Source: Suillus spraguei
Lineage: Eukaryota > Basidiomycota > Agaricomycetes > Boletales > Suillaceae
DNA: 57,793 nucleotides
Reading direction: 5' to 3'
NCBI GenBank assembly: GCA_016800925.1
Contig: JABCPU010000411.1
Span: 1 to 57,793, forward strand
Below, piece by piece: positions 20,776-32,080 of this stretch. The translations under genes and the position numbers were made by a program. A model generated the notes under the pieces. That model ran no database searches. It was not told the DNA's origin and worked only from the letters and a program-made list of their open reading frames with translations. Within the stretch, counting starts at the first letter, position 1. Each line of letters starts with the position of its first letter.

Positions 20776-21947
20776 CTACGACTCATCGTCTTCGTCGTCC
20801 TCGTCGCCATCCTTTGCTTCACCACCAGTCCATTTCCGTTCCCATAGCTGGGGTGGTGCGTCGGGATGACGTTGTAATAGTGGATGATCAAGGGGGAGAG
20901 CACTTCTCGCCACCATTAGCCGCTGCTTGAAGACATCATGCTCCGACAAAAGTTCTGTGACGTATTCGATAGCTGTAGCGCAGGATTAAAATAAATGTGA
21001 ATGAAAGCAGAGATGTAGTCTGAGCACTGACTCTTTGAAAGCACGACGTGTTCGCTTTTTGGACCGGCTCTGCCATCGACTTTCTCACCGTCGTCATTTG
21101 CTGCCTTCCCTTTGCACCGTCGCCTGCCAACTTTCTTCCCGCTCGCAACCGCCTCATCTTCTTCCATTGCCTCAGCTAACATGGCCTCCCGTAGAGATGG
21201 AACGATGTCGCACAAAGCCTCGTAGCCTCTTCTTATATTTGCTCTTCGCTTCTGCTCCGACTGTATATGATTTGCTTTTTTCTGGGAGGGTGATAGAAGG
21301 GTTGTTGCTCTACCGGTGTCACTTGCAAATTGTTGTGATGTGACTGACGACTGTCGCCGCCGTTTATTTGTGACATCATGATCCGGTGGTGGGGATCGTT
21401 TATTCGACGAGACCGGTGTAGGAGTGGTATGCTGTGTAGAGAAGGATGAAGCTGAGGAAGACAGATCGATAGGAGACATGCTTGATGACGAGGATGATGC
21501 ATTCTCGAACGCGAACGTTCTCGCTCTAGTTCTGGCGGAGACTGATGAAGGGTTCATGGTTCGTTGAGGTATGTGAGCACGATTGCGAGAGGGCGGTGGC
21601 TGGGAATATCCTGTGGCAGCGTCATTACCCTCTACACGTCGCTCTCGACGGGTAGAGTAGAGAAATGACAGGGAGTTTGACTGTGACTGGGGATGCCGAT
21701 TAACCGGTTGTTCAGACGGGGGCTGGCGAGATGAAGGAGTGTGAGCGAGTGGATACCGCCATTTATCTGTATCCAGTGACATGAGGTCCTTGGTTGCTTG
21801 AGCCAGCGCTTCTTTACCGTGTGCTGGAGGCATATGTTCATGAGAGACTTCTAGTTGCATATTCCATCCCGCTGAAAAGTCGGTAGTGTCAAGTGATGAA
21901 AGGAATTTCTGAAAGGCATGGGCCTCGGTAGGTGTTAAGAGCGACAT
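20776..21947 (-). CDS. bHLH transcription factor
   Basis: Nuclear DNA-binding regulator, target unknown. Two exons: 21947-21032 and 20972-20776, with a 59-bp intron 21031-20973 (GTCAGT...CTACAG). The start is the ATG at 21947 (MSLLTPTEAHAFQKFLSSLD); an upstream in-frame extension has no ATG. The N-terminal two thirds are Ser/Pro/Gln-rich and likely disordered. The basic region and helix 1 are at about 21290-21190 (HIQSEQKRRANIRRGYEALC, DIVPSLREAM). A long charged loop (GKKVGRRRCKGKAANDDGEK) follows, and helix 2 spans the intron (VVLSK then TIEYVTELLSEHDVFK). The acidic tail DGDEDDEDDES ends at TAG 20778-20776; AATAAA follows at about 20769. The His-Glu-Arg pattern of the basic region predicts E-box binding. 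The gene appears intact. Confidence 0.9.
20973..21031 (-). other. Intron in bHLH gene
   Basis: 59 bp, GT...AG, splitting helix 2 between SK and TIEYV. Splicing keeps the frame and supplies the second half of the HLH domain. Confidence 0.85.
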
Positions 21948-23437
21948 GAGACTCCAGTTTTTGAACAAGAGCGAGTACTTTTGTACTCTAGCAGAATTGC
22001 GAGCTCGTGCAGGATGATGAGAGTTGAATTTAACGATGCGTCGAGGCTGAAATTGCTGTTGCGGCCATTTCGGGATTCATGAGACAGGTGGCTGTGTTTC
22101 CCCATGGGATCGTGCCTTGGTTCCGCGAAAAAAAACTGTGTCAGCACCGGGATCTCTGGGTCCTTATGAGTCACATGCACGAACTTGCTATGTAGCAGCC
22201 TAGATGCAGTACTACTAACTCTTTCTTTCATCCAACTTTGTAATATATATTATCGGATGACAACGGCGGCTAATGTTCAACGAGTGTACTAGCCTGTACT
22301 TTGGAGGATAATGTATTAATCTGAAACAAACGACGAGGGCGCGATGTCAGGACGGTGGCGGCGGTATACTCGTCATCATCATGTTGGCGCTTCATTTATT
22401 TTACAAGCTTGACAGTTGTCATGAAATGAGACATGTATGCGTATCCTGGCCAAAACGTGTCCCGTTCATCGCACATCATCTACAAAATTTATCCGGAAGC
22501 ATAGTAGCACTCACTGGACAGTGGAAAGCCCATCCTGGTATCAGTAGGATCTAGCAGGACGCTCTTACTAGCAATTTTTTTTAGCTTGAACTTTCCTATC
22601 CAATGCCTCATGGTTTCCGTCGCCACCGCGAGATTAATCCGATGGAGTCATCCATGCTCCAATTGTAAAAAAAAAGTGCTTATCGAGCAAGGTGTTCGCC
22701 CACTCGGCTATGCCCGGGCGGCCTTGACACTGACAAGCGATGCAAGCCTCAACACATATATAACCGGAATATGCAAGATAGTTGAGCTCATCACCGAAAA
22801 CAGTGAGCAGGAGCGTCGGCTACCCAACCGGAATCGTTCCAGGACCGTTCCAGGAAGCTCTGTTAACCAGAGGTTTATCATCTCGGATCTACCGTTGTGC
22901 GGCGGCGGCTGCCTCGGTAATCATTAGATAAGCTTGACACAGGTTATTCGGGCTAGGTCAGACTTGCGGACGTTCGAAAGTTCCGTCCGGCCTATCAGTC
23001 CGGTCCGGAGTATTGTCCCCCATCGTCCAATAAACGCTGCTGGTCGTCTCACAGCCTGCAGGTATCCCTGACCTAATACTAGAGATCATGTCTCATCGGC
23101 AGCCGTAGCCTCAAGGATATATCATTTGTGAGAGAGTACTCCTCGCTGACGCCCAAATCTCATGAATCAGGCTTGAATGTATCCAATAGGCCTACGATCG
23201 AGATGGAGGGCGAGAAGTGTGCATATACATATGCGTAGGATGCGGATTATTCATTGAAAGAGTTATACAGGCGAGTGATTTGGCTGCTTCTCGTTTTACC
23301 GCATTTCCAACGTCTATGTCATGCCGACTCAAGCTCTCCTTGTTAAATAACCTCATGTCCTATTTTGTTCACGGAGACTGCTCATGCCCAGCAAGAATAA
23401 TTAGACGGCAGGCTTTTCGAAGGCTCGCGTCACGGTT
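21948..23437. other. Upstream region of bHLH gene and intergenic DNA
   Basis: No gene supported. The 113-codon ORF at 22586-22927 has no recognisable domain. GC is higher than in the transposon-rich parts, consistent with ordinary host DNA. Confidence 0.45.
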
Positions 23438-23793
23438 AAGTTTTGCATCGGGTTTCATTTGAATAAGCGTCGAGGGGTGCGCATCGGCAGCTGATGGCAC
23501 AAGTGAGCTATTCTCAACCCATTCTTTTCCGACGACCCAACAGAATGTTACCACATTCGGTCCTTCTCATGCATAGCCCCTGGTATGGACGCTGCCGAGG
23601 CTCGTCAGTCAAGTTTGGCGAAATCAGCTTGTATAATTTGAAGAACGACAAATCAGACTTCATGCGGTCATGTCAGCCCCCACAGTCTTTTTTCTCCATG
23701 TCCTTCCGCAGCGTTGTCTGGATCTATCGGTGTCATTGTATCTTCACTATATCAATCAGGGATTCTCAACTTGGCTAGTTCTGGCTGTGCAAA
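23438..23793 (+). repeat. Direct repeat upstream of DUF6533 gene, copy 1
   Basis: Shares long blocks with 26051-26417: gcgtcgaggggtgcgcat, tatcaatcagggattctcaa and others, roughly 75-80% by eye. It lies 200 bp before the DUF6533 start, so it probably includes the promoter. Confidence 0.75.
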
Positions 23794-23993
23794 GTGACAG
23801 TCAGTCTCTGTGCTCGCATACGTCCGTTTGCTTCTATCTCCCCTATTTCTGACTAGTTAGGTATTGACATGTCAACCAAATTTGACTTCCATCCTTTATG
23901 GTATTCGAGTATTCTAGGCACTGGATGGTGGTATAATTAACGGGACTGTCATCGTTACACACCTACCAAGTTCGCCTCCCATCCTCTAACAGT

Positions 23994-25733
23994 ATGACCA
24001 TAATCTTGAATGATCCCATTTGGTGGCCGAACATCAATTCATACCGTGTTTCCAGCTATTTTATAGGTTCGTAGAGAGCAGCCGGAGTTGACCTAACCTT
24101 GACTGCGGTTTCGCAGTTGCCGCCTGTGTTGGAGTCGCGTATGATTGGGGTGAGCATGATAAAATGAAATAATTGCTGATGCCCTACAAGCATTTTCAGC
24201 ACTTACATTCGGACAAGAGGTAAGTCAACGCTATGATAAGAGCAGCCATTTCGCTAACAATGGTTTTATAGGTCGAATTAGTCTTGGTGAGTAGAGTCTC
24301 ATGTCAGAGGAACACGCATGAAAATACAATCAATTCCAGAGGCAACCCTGGTCCCTAATGACAGTTTTGTATCTTGGTGTACGTAGCTTGCCTGTCACTG
24401 TTATGATGTTGTGCTGATTTGAAAGTATTCTAGGTGCGCTACCTTGGAATCTTTTATGTTGTGTATGTTCGAAAGGCTAAACAATCGATCTTGTGCTAAT
24501 CGTTTATCTCTCATAATCAGCAGACCATTGTTGAGTACGTGTCCTTAGTACATTTGCTGTCTTTGCTCCTCCTGACCAACGACATACAGGCAGTATTCCG
24601 ACCATCTCGCTCACAGATACAGTAAGTCTTCTTCACAGGTGCCTACTATTCCCTCCCAATTAACCGTGGTTCCCTGTAGGAGTGGGTGTGGTTCTTTACT
24701 AAGTCCTTGGTTCACTACTCGGTGCCAACTTATACTGCCACAGATGTGAGTCTGTTTGGAATGTGTACTATTTGAAGCTGGTTGCTAACTAGATCCATCA
24801 GGCTGGATTATGTACGTTGTATGGTGTTGGACGCGTGTTGAGGTATTTGTGATGCTGTGGGGTGAGCTTGGCACTTGTGAAGCCTCACTGAAGTCTGATA
24901 TTGACTTGATTGGAATGTGCTGCAAGTCGTCATGATCACTCGGTTGTATGCCATGTATCAACGATCCAAAAAAATCCTGACATTTCTCATTCTCATCTTC
25001 CTGGCTGTCAACATTTTCAGCTCAGTGGTAATAATAATTTCAACGATGCATGCTTCAGGGGGTACGCTTAATTATGGATGACAAAACATATACCGGTACT
25101 CATTGATACAAGAGGAGCTCATTCTCTCCGGCACCCATCAGTGCTTGATCAGCTTATCGGAAGATTCGTTAATTCTGGAATCTATTGGTTGGGTACTCGC
25201 CACTATGTGGGAGGCCCTCGCACTATGTCTTGCGGTCTGGATCGCTGTCAAACATTTCCGCGAACTGGGACAATATTCTGCAGGAGGGATTATCAAGGAC
25301 TGCTTCACGGTGTTGATCAAAACTCACGTGCTTTACTTTGCGAGGTGAGCTCATGGTGCGATTATTGTTTCCTTCCCCCCTGAAGCCTTGGTAGCTTTGT
25401 CGCTGTTTGTTGCTTCCAGCTCATTATGAATTTCTCTCTAACACTCTCAATGGTATGTCGATCTTTCACTTACCTACATACGATCATGGTTCATCATTTC
25501 TACAGGATCAGTCTTCCCTGAAAATTCAGGCTTATTATGGGTTGACTCAGATTTTGGAGGCTGTGCAGTCATTTGTACTAGGACCCCGACTGATCCTTAG
25601 CATTCGGGAATATCATGCCAAGCATGTGGCCGGTTCCAACACAGCGACTAGTATGACCTCAATAGTTTTCCAGGAGCACGTGCATACATCGACTGGCGAT
25701 AGTGTTAGCACGGGAGATGCTCAGTGGAGCTAA
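23994..25733 (+). CDS. DUF6533-type multi-pass membrane protein
   Basis: Member of a large, poorly understood agaricomycete membrane-protein family (DUF6533 at the N-terminus). About 12 short exons. Supported exons: 23994-24066, 24117-24149, 24200-24219, 24272-24286, 24340-24378, 24434-24462, 24524-24534, 24590-24621, one ending 24861, 24927-25061, 25113-25344, 25395-25452 and 25506-25733. The spliced start gives ACVGVAYDWALTFGQE, VELV, RQPWSLMTVLYLGVRYLGI, the DUF6533 signature. Later come VMITRLYAMYQRSKK, hydrophobic LTFLILIFLAVNIFSSVVII, EELILSGTHQCLI, VWIAVKHFREL with CFTVLIKTHVLYFA, and YYGLTQILEAVQSFVLGPRL near the end; about seven membrane spans. The junction between 24622 and 24800 does not splice cleanly in frame, so an indel or an odd exon is possible there. 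Ends at TAA 25731-25733. Confidence 0.85.
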
Positions 25734-26050
25734 CGGTTGTCTAGTGCTCTATAGAGAGCACCAAGAGAATCTGTTTTATTCAGTCCCGCATTCATCATGG
25801 TGTCAATTTAAGTTATGTATTATTCTTGGTTTAGTCTCCGGTGGTGTTTTTATCGGACTTCATCCCGCCATCTCCGCAATGTCACATGTCGAGATCTCTG
25901 CGTTTACGAAGGGACTACTCTCTTGGGACTGAAGATAGGTGCTGCTGTTCCTGTTTTCATGCTTATTGGGGTAAGCAAATGACAAGCTATCGATGAGTTC
26001 GAGTAGGGATTAATCAGTTATTACATCCACTCCAAGGACTTTTTTAGATC

Positions 26051-26417
26051 AAGTTTTGCGTCGGTTTTCATTTGAATGAGCGTCGAGGGGTGCGCATAGG
26101 CAGTTGTATGGCACAGGTGAGCTATTCGCAATTCGCTCTTTTTTGTTGGCATGCCAATAAAATGGAACCGTTTTCAGTCCTTATTCAATTAAGAGCCCTA
26201 GGACATGGACACTGCTGAGGCTCGTCGGTCAGTTTGACGAAATCAACCTGTATAAGTTGAAGAACGACAAATCACGCTCCATGCGGTTATATCAGCGCGC
26301 CCGATTCTTCTTTCTCCATGTCCTCTCTCGGGGCTGTTTCGATCTAGTGGCGACACCGCATCTTCACTATATCAATCAGGGATTCTCAACTTGCTTGGCT
26401 AGCTTTGGCTATGCAAA
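26051..26417 (+). repeat. Direct repeat downstream of DUF6533 gene, copy 2
   Basis: Second copy of 23438-23793. No DUF6533 coding follows it, so it looks like the remains of a tandem duplication of gene plus promoter, cut short near 26420. Confidence 0.75.
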
Positions 26418-27153
26418 CTGATCCTCTGTCAGCAACGTCCCAACGTATATCGAAGATTCTATACTGATCATTGTTGGCAAACCTTATGATACGAAAGCCC
26501 GATGCAGACGAGGAACGTGGATAGTAGACAATGAAATATGTGCTTGCACATATGCTGTTGAATCTGCACAAATATCATTTGTGTCCCCTCAAAACAAAAT
26601 GTGCCCCCCATTTTGTGTGATTCCAAAAAAGGAAATTGTGTTGCCATGAAAATTAATGTGTGTCCTGGGTCCCCCCTAAAAACAAAAGGTGCCAAAGTTA
26701 TATCATGTCGCCCCAAAAACAAAAGTGGGAACAACAACAAAATTTAAACAAATTGTAATTTTTTTCATCATAAACCTCATTTCCACCAAGCTTACAAGAA
26801 ATAAAAGCATTGTAGTAGGGGACAGTTGCTATGGTGATGTACCACCAAATGAATCAGTACCGTCAAATGAATCATTTTATGCATAGCATTAACACAACAC
26901 AACTGTATGACTAGCAAAGTACTATTATATATATACTCCTGCATATATGCATCATCACCTGCATGAATTTTGACTGACACTGAATGAGAAAAAATTACAA
27001 CATGTTCCAATTACCATGATGACACACCTTATTTTGGGCAATTTTACAATTATGCCTCAGAGTATTAGGGAACTGCATGGGTATGGGTATACCTGTGCAG
27101 GTGTGGAGTATGGGTACATGTAGGGTATGGGTACAGGTCAGGTATTATGATAC
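26418..27153. other. Intergenic stretch, low-complexity words
   Basis: No gene. 26575-26720 has repeated caaaacaaaa/cccccattttgtg words. 27075-27145 has gggtatgggtac repeats; similar words in inverted orientation (cctataccctacctgtaccc) follow the family C LTR at 28371-28390. Confidence 0.5.
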
Positions 27154-28364
27154 TGTTAGAACACGGAAAACCTCGGCTGCTTGGAAGCCTGGTTTCCCAT
27201 GGGTGGTTGTGCTGGAGGCTCAGAAGGAAGGTCATAGGGCTCCAGCTCATGTGCTGTACCCCTTACCCAAGTATGTGCCCTTCATTTCAGATGAAGTCCA
27301 AAGGGGAGTTTTGGTGAAGTCTGGATGGTGTCTGGATGAACTCTTAAGACAGGATAGCTTGATAGAGCTCCGAAGGACTTCTGAATGAGTGTGGGAACAT
27401 GCCAGAACTATTTCTGGATGACAAGGAACAAAGATAAGACTACTGGAACAAGTCTGAAGTGAAATAGATGGAGGATGGACTGCCAGACAAAGTCCAGGGC
27501 AGGATAGGAGTGGAGCTTCAGAGGGAAAGATAATCCACAGATGTCAGAGGATAGGATAGGATAGATCTGGAGGTTGGAAGAGTGGAAGAGCAGAGGACCG
27601 GATGAGCAGAGCTCCATGGATCTAAGGGGAAGTGATGTGCTACTATAGTGGAGTAGGTCTGGATGTTATGTAAAGAGAGTATAGACTATTCCAGACAAGG
27701 TTTGGAATAGAAGCAGACAAGATAAGACTACCAAAGGTAGAGCTGGAGGTAAAACAAATGAGAGACAGGAATTAGACAAAGTCTAAAAGTATTATGTGAC
27801 AAAGGATCAAGGCTCCGGCCTAGGGAATGATCCCATAGGTCTGAGCTGAAAGCTTACGAGGGCCAGAGCGCAAGTATAAGAATGGAAATGGGGTTATATT
27901 GACATGAGAAGCAGATAGGATACAAGCAATGATCAGACTGAAGTCTCTAGGAGTCGAAGTGTGGGTTTATATACTGTAAGTATCATAACAGAAGATCAGT
28001 AAGCATGATCCAAGGCTATGTATGTAACACACGGAAACATAATAGTTAGTACAGCAGAACATAGCTATGAACTCGGAGATGAGACCTTGTATGGAATAAC
28101 TTATCAAGACAGAGGTAGAGATAACCAATAGCTGAAAGCAGAGATAACCGAAAACTGGAAGCACAGATATATACTAAAAGGGGTAATGTGCAGATGTGCA
28201 GGAATAAGTCAGATATGAACTCAGATCAGATATGGATATGGGACTGGATCGGATGAGTAGATTGGATTGGACATGTATGGACTGGATGTTCGGATCTGGA
28301 TGGATTGGGTTGGATGTGTATAGATTAGGTGTCCAGATTGGACCTGAATGTCTGGTATATGACA
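27154..28364 (+). mobile_element. LTR family C, copy 1 (solo LTR)
   Basis: A 1211-bp sequence starting TGTTAGAACACGG and ending GGTATATGACA, flanked by gatac and gattc (4 of 5 match, a likely 5-bp duplication). It shares blocks with 30018-30769: the tcatgtgctgtaccccttac region, gtttatatactgtaagtat and ggtatatgaca. Tggat-rich at 28250-28350. No coding capacity. Confidence 0.65.
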
Positions 28365-28492
28365 GATTCCTATACCCTACCTGTACCCTTGCACTGGGTT
28401 TTGATTAAATTCAAGTGTCACACAATGCATAACATTTGATTAACTAAAAATAGCATTACTGTCTAGTTGCAAACAGTTCAACTTTAAACAAA

Positions 28493-29968
28493 ATGGTGCT
28501 ACAATATACTACTGGCTACTGGTGTGACACATTCAGCCCTGTAAATTTTCATCATCTGCTAGTACTATCACCCACCATGCAGCTCAACAATACTCTCACA
28601 GCTATAGCAAAATGTGTCATCAAGATGACTGGCAAAGCTAAAGCTGCACTTGAAGAGAAAGCTTCTTTGAAGAAGCAAAAACCTGATGGTAGTGGAGATA
28701 GTGTAAATTTGCTATCAAAGAAGGCAAAAAAACCTACCAGTTGAAAACATGACTCTGGTTAATAACACACCTGTGGAAAAGGATAGGCCAAGGACAGTGT
28801 TGCTGACTTCACCTCCAGCTGTGAGTAGGCAGGCTGTTGTGCACACAGAGGAGGAGGAGGGGGAGGAGAGTGCGACTCCACCTCCGGGTGTGAGTAGGTG
28901 TGCTGTTGTGTGCACAGAAGAGGAGGAGAATGTGTTGCATAAATATATTGACCTAGACCATAATGGCCCTGCAAGTAGTGATGCACATTGATGAGGATTT
29001 TGAAGACAAGCTGAGTAAGTCTAATGACCTATACATTATTATCACATTGATTGAGCACAAACAGAGCGGTTAATGAAAGAATGGAACTCACCTGTTCATG
29101 CATTTTTTCATCCAACACTGCAAGTTGTTGAAGTTACTGACCACTGTGCACATGTGTTCAAGTGCCAAGCAAAGGGTTGCAAGGTCAAAGTGCAATGCTT
29201 CCTTGATAAAGGTGATGTGTGATCCACAGGCAACATGCGGAAGCATGTGTGCTTGTGCTGGGGAGATGAAGTCTTGAAAGCTGCAGATAGTGCAAAGGAA
29301 GCAAGGGAAGTGTGCAACAAGATTGTTGATAGTATCCTGCGAAACAGATCTATTACTGCATCCTTTGAATGCAAAGGCAAAGGTAAAATCATGTACTTGC
29401 ACTGTCAACACACCCACACAGAAACAAGGTATGAACATATTCCAGTCATAGTCGCAGGAGTCTGACAATGGCACCTTCAGGGCTGAAATTGTGCATTGGG
29501 TGTCCAAGAGCCTACATCCATCCAATGTCATCAAGGATCATGCATTTCAGTCACTGATGAAAACAGGGAGACCAGAATACCACATATCTTCCCCGTTCAC
29601 TGTCTCTTGTGATGTCTGACTTGTCTTTGCACAGACTCAAAAATGGGTTGCTAAAATGTTACAGGTGAGTATTTTTTTCATTAGTGAAAAATCAAAAGTT
29701 AAAAATATACCAGGAATACAATGGCAAGATCAATTTTAATATGGATGGTTGGACATCACCCAACCATTGCACATTGGTTGCATTTTTGGCCCACTTTGAG
29801 CACCAAGGGGAGCCACTGAGTATACCATTGGATGTTATTGAAGTTGCAATGGTGAAACTTACCAATCTAGTATATGTACATGAGCTAATGAGACCACAGT
29901 CCCACACTGGCAAAGAGCTTGCAGAGATGTTTGCAAAAATGCTAGAGGAATTTGGTATATCAGCAAAG
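28493..29968 (+). pseudogene. hAT-family transposase, N-terminal half
   Basis: Cut-and-paste DNA transposase relic. The N-terminus is Lys-rich and uncertain (ATG perhaps 28578), with a two-copy imperfect duplication of about 70 bp near 28816-28930. A BED-like zinc finger is at about 29090-29260 (HVFKCQAKGCKVKVQCFLD then GNMRKHVCLCWGDEVL), then ILRNRSITASFECKGKGKI, LMKTGRPEYHI and, after an intron at 29665-29713, INFNMDGWTSPNHCTLVAF with the first catalytic-type Asp. Another intron is at 29852-29899; a further donor is at 29969. The C-terminal half and dimerisation domain are missing, because a family C LTR begins at 30018 inside that intron. In-frame TGA at 29220 and 29617 sit where Arg is expected (CGA to TGA), plus an indel near 28730. 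CpG is scarce. Confidence 0.83.
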
Positions 29969-30017
29969 GTATTGTTCTAACTGAAAAAAAACATACATGC
30001 AGCTAAATGCACAATGC

Positions 30018-30769
30018 TGTTAAGACCATACTCAAAGGTAGAGAGATCCGAAGGGCTTTGGCCTCAGTTCGTGCACTGTGCCCCTTTCTTGAGTAATGCC
30101 CCTTATTTCAGGGAGAAGTTATTCGTCCGAAGATCCGGAAGGAGTTGCGTGACGGATCCAGATGTTCGAAGGTATTAGATATGATATGTCCGAAGGTTAT
30201 CCGGAATGTAGGAATAGAACGAGGATTAAGACTAGCTTCGGAATGAGAGTTCCTAACTAGAAACTAACAGAGATAGACTATCCAAAGATAGAGTTGGAGA
30301 TATAGACTAAAGGAATCAATCCTGAGTCTCAGAAGATGACTTAGAGCGGAAAGTGACCTAAGTCTGGAGGAAGCAGAATGAGCAGAATCTAAGATGATAT
30401 TTGAACTAAGGTTCTATGGAGATCTACAAGTGGTTTATATACTGTAAGTATCTAATATGGATAATCAACAAGTCTGGGACTGAGGGCTATGTACGAAGTG
30501 TAATGGAAGTCTATTAGTTAATGCGCAGCAGATCAGTAAGCACGAATTGGAAATGAAACACAGGTAACGGATCAGTGACACAGGACAGAAGTATACACAG
30601 CCGGAATACTGGAAACAGGAGGATTGACGAAAGGAGATAGACGCAGATATACACAAGGGAGTTAAGGTGCAAGAAGTGAGCACATTCGGATGGGTGGTAT
30701 GGACAGGATCTGTGGACCAGACGGAAATAGAATTGATCGGATCTGGGATTAGAAGTATGGTATATGACA
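30018..30769 (+). mobile_element. LTR family C, copy 2, inserted in hAT relic
   Basis: Starts TGTTAAGACCATACTC and ends GGTATATGACA. About 750 bp, shorter than copy 1. Contains gtttatatactgtaagtat at 30431. Flanks aatgc and taagg do not match, so it may be deleted or recombined. Confidence 0.6.
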
Positions 30770-30851
30770 TAAGGTACTTGAGTTTGGTGGAGAAACAACT
30801 CATACTAGATGATTCCACATCATCAATCTGGTGGCAAAATCACTGATCTGA

Positions 30852-31772
30852 TGTTACAAGAACACTTTCTTGCACCCCTACTATCATTTTTCCTCCTATG
30901 CATCACCGTCTACTCTCATCCCAATGAGGCCCCCACACTTGTTCTCCGCTACCTCATCTGGCTCGCCCTCATCACACCATACCTCGCCTATGCCCGCCTT
31001 CTCCATCATCATCACTAAGTGCTCACCCTCTGTGCATGTGTCACCTTCTTTGCGCACTTCATGCTTGCTTTCACCTCTCGCGCTTTATACACGCTCATTC
31101 CATGCCTTGCGCTTTATGGGTGCCCTTCGCATTTCATGCCTTCCTTTGCACTTCAACATGTGCTACTCTTTGGTTCACTTGAATGACTTGTTGGCTCTTG
31201 GACTATGACTGGTATCGTCCTTTGCTTTATCCTTTGCTCTTTGTTATCTTTCTTAACTCATGTGTCACCTCATTGGCTCGTACCCTTTATACCTTCGGCT
31301 CCACACCTATGACTCCCTTTCGCACATGTGTGCTTTCATTGGTTTATACACCTCTGACTCATCTCTGAGCATGCATCATCTTACTGGCTATCTGTCTCCA
31401 TACTTAATCTAGCGATACTTACATATTCATGCTCTGCTTCAATCTTACATATAAATATGCACAGATAGCCTTTGTACTTCTTTAATTTGAATCTACTTGA
31501 TCTTCGACCCTGAACTTCCTTTCAATAAACTTTGATAAAGCTTATTGTCTATACTTCAACTTCTTGGAAGCTCATCACTTCTAAGTCTATTTGATCATTG
31601 TATAACCTGTCGCTGAGACATGGTTGTGAGACAGTGTATCGTGCCCACCTCCTACCTGACACAACTAGTGCACTCCACACTAGGTGACCAACACACACGA
31701 GCCGCCACTCTTTATAGAGCGCTCATTGCAGACACCACTCAAGTTCCTTAGCGCCTGGCTAGGTCACTAACA
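30852..31772 (+). mobile_element. Solo LTR, family A copy 2
   Basis: 921 bp, same ends as 393-1284 (TGTTACAAGAACAC...GGTCACTAACA) and similar along its length. TATA-like catataaata at about 31448. Flanks tctga and gatac show no clear target duplication. Confidence 0.8.
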
Positions 31773-32080
31773 GATACGTGCTGGTCAGAGAGATGTGAAC
31801 TAGAGAGACATGGTCTCTAATATAACTGACTATTTTCCTAGGTATATCGTTGTAGCAAACAAAGTCACACTGACCATGAAAGTGCCGTTTTACACAAGTG
31901 TCTCATTACTGTATACAGTGGCTACCAAGAAATCCCTATAGCGAGCATTACCCCTTTTCGCTTCGCCGGTACCATTTTCGCTCCGTGGATCCTTGCCCCT
32001 TACCGAATCTCGCTACTGATGTCCTCCTGTCCATTCCATTTCTGTCTGGATCCATTGGTACATAGCATATTCGTTTCCAC
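31773..32080. other. Short intergenic stretch
   Basis: 308 bp between two LTRs. No gene or repeat recognised. Confidence 0.4.

Noticed and set aside
22586..22927. 113-codon ORF left of the DUF6533 region
   Set aside because: No recognisable motif, no splice or neighbour support; length is within chance expectation.
30870..31208. 112-codon ORF in the solo LTR copy 2 (and 38-643 over copy 1)
   Set aside because: Lies within an LTR; the frame is not conserved between the two copies.
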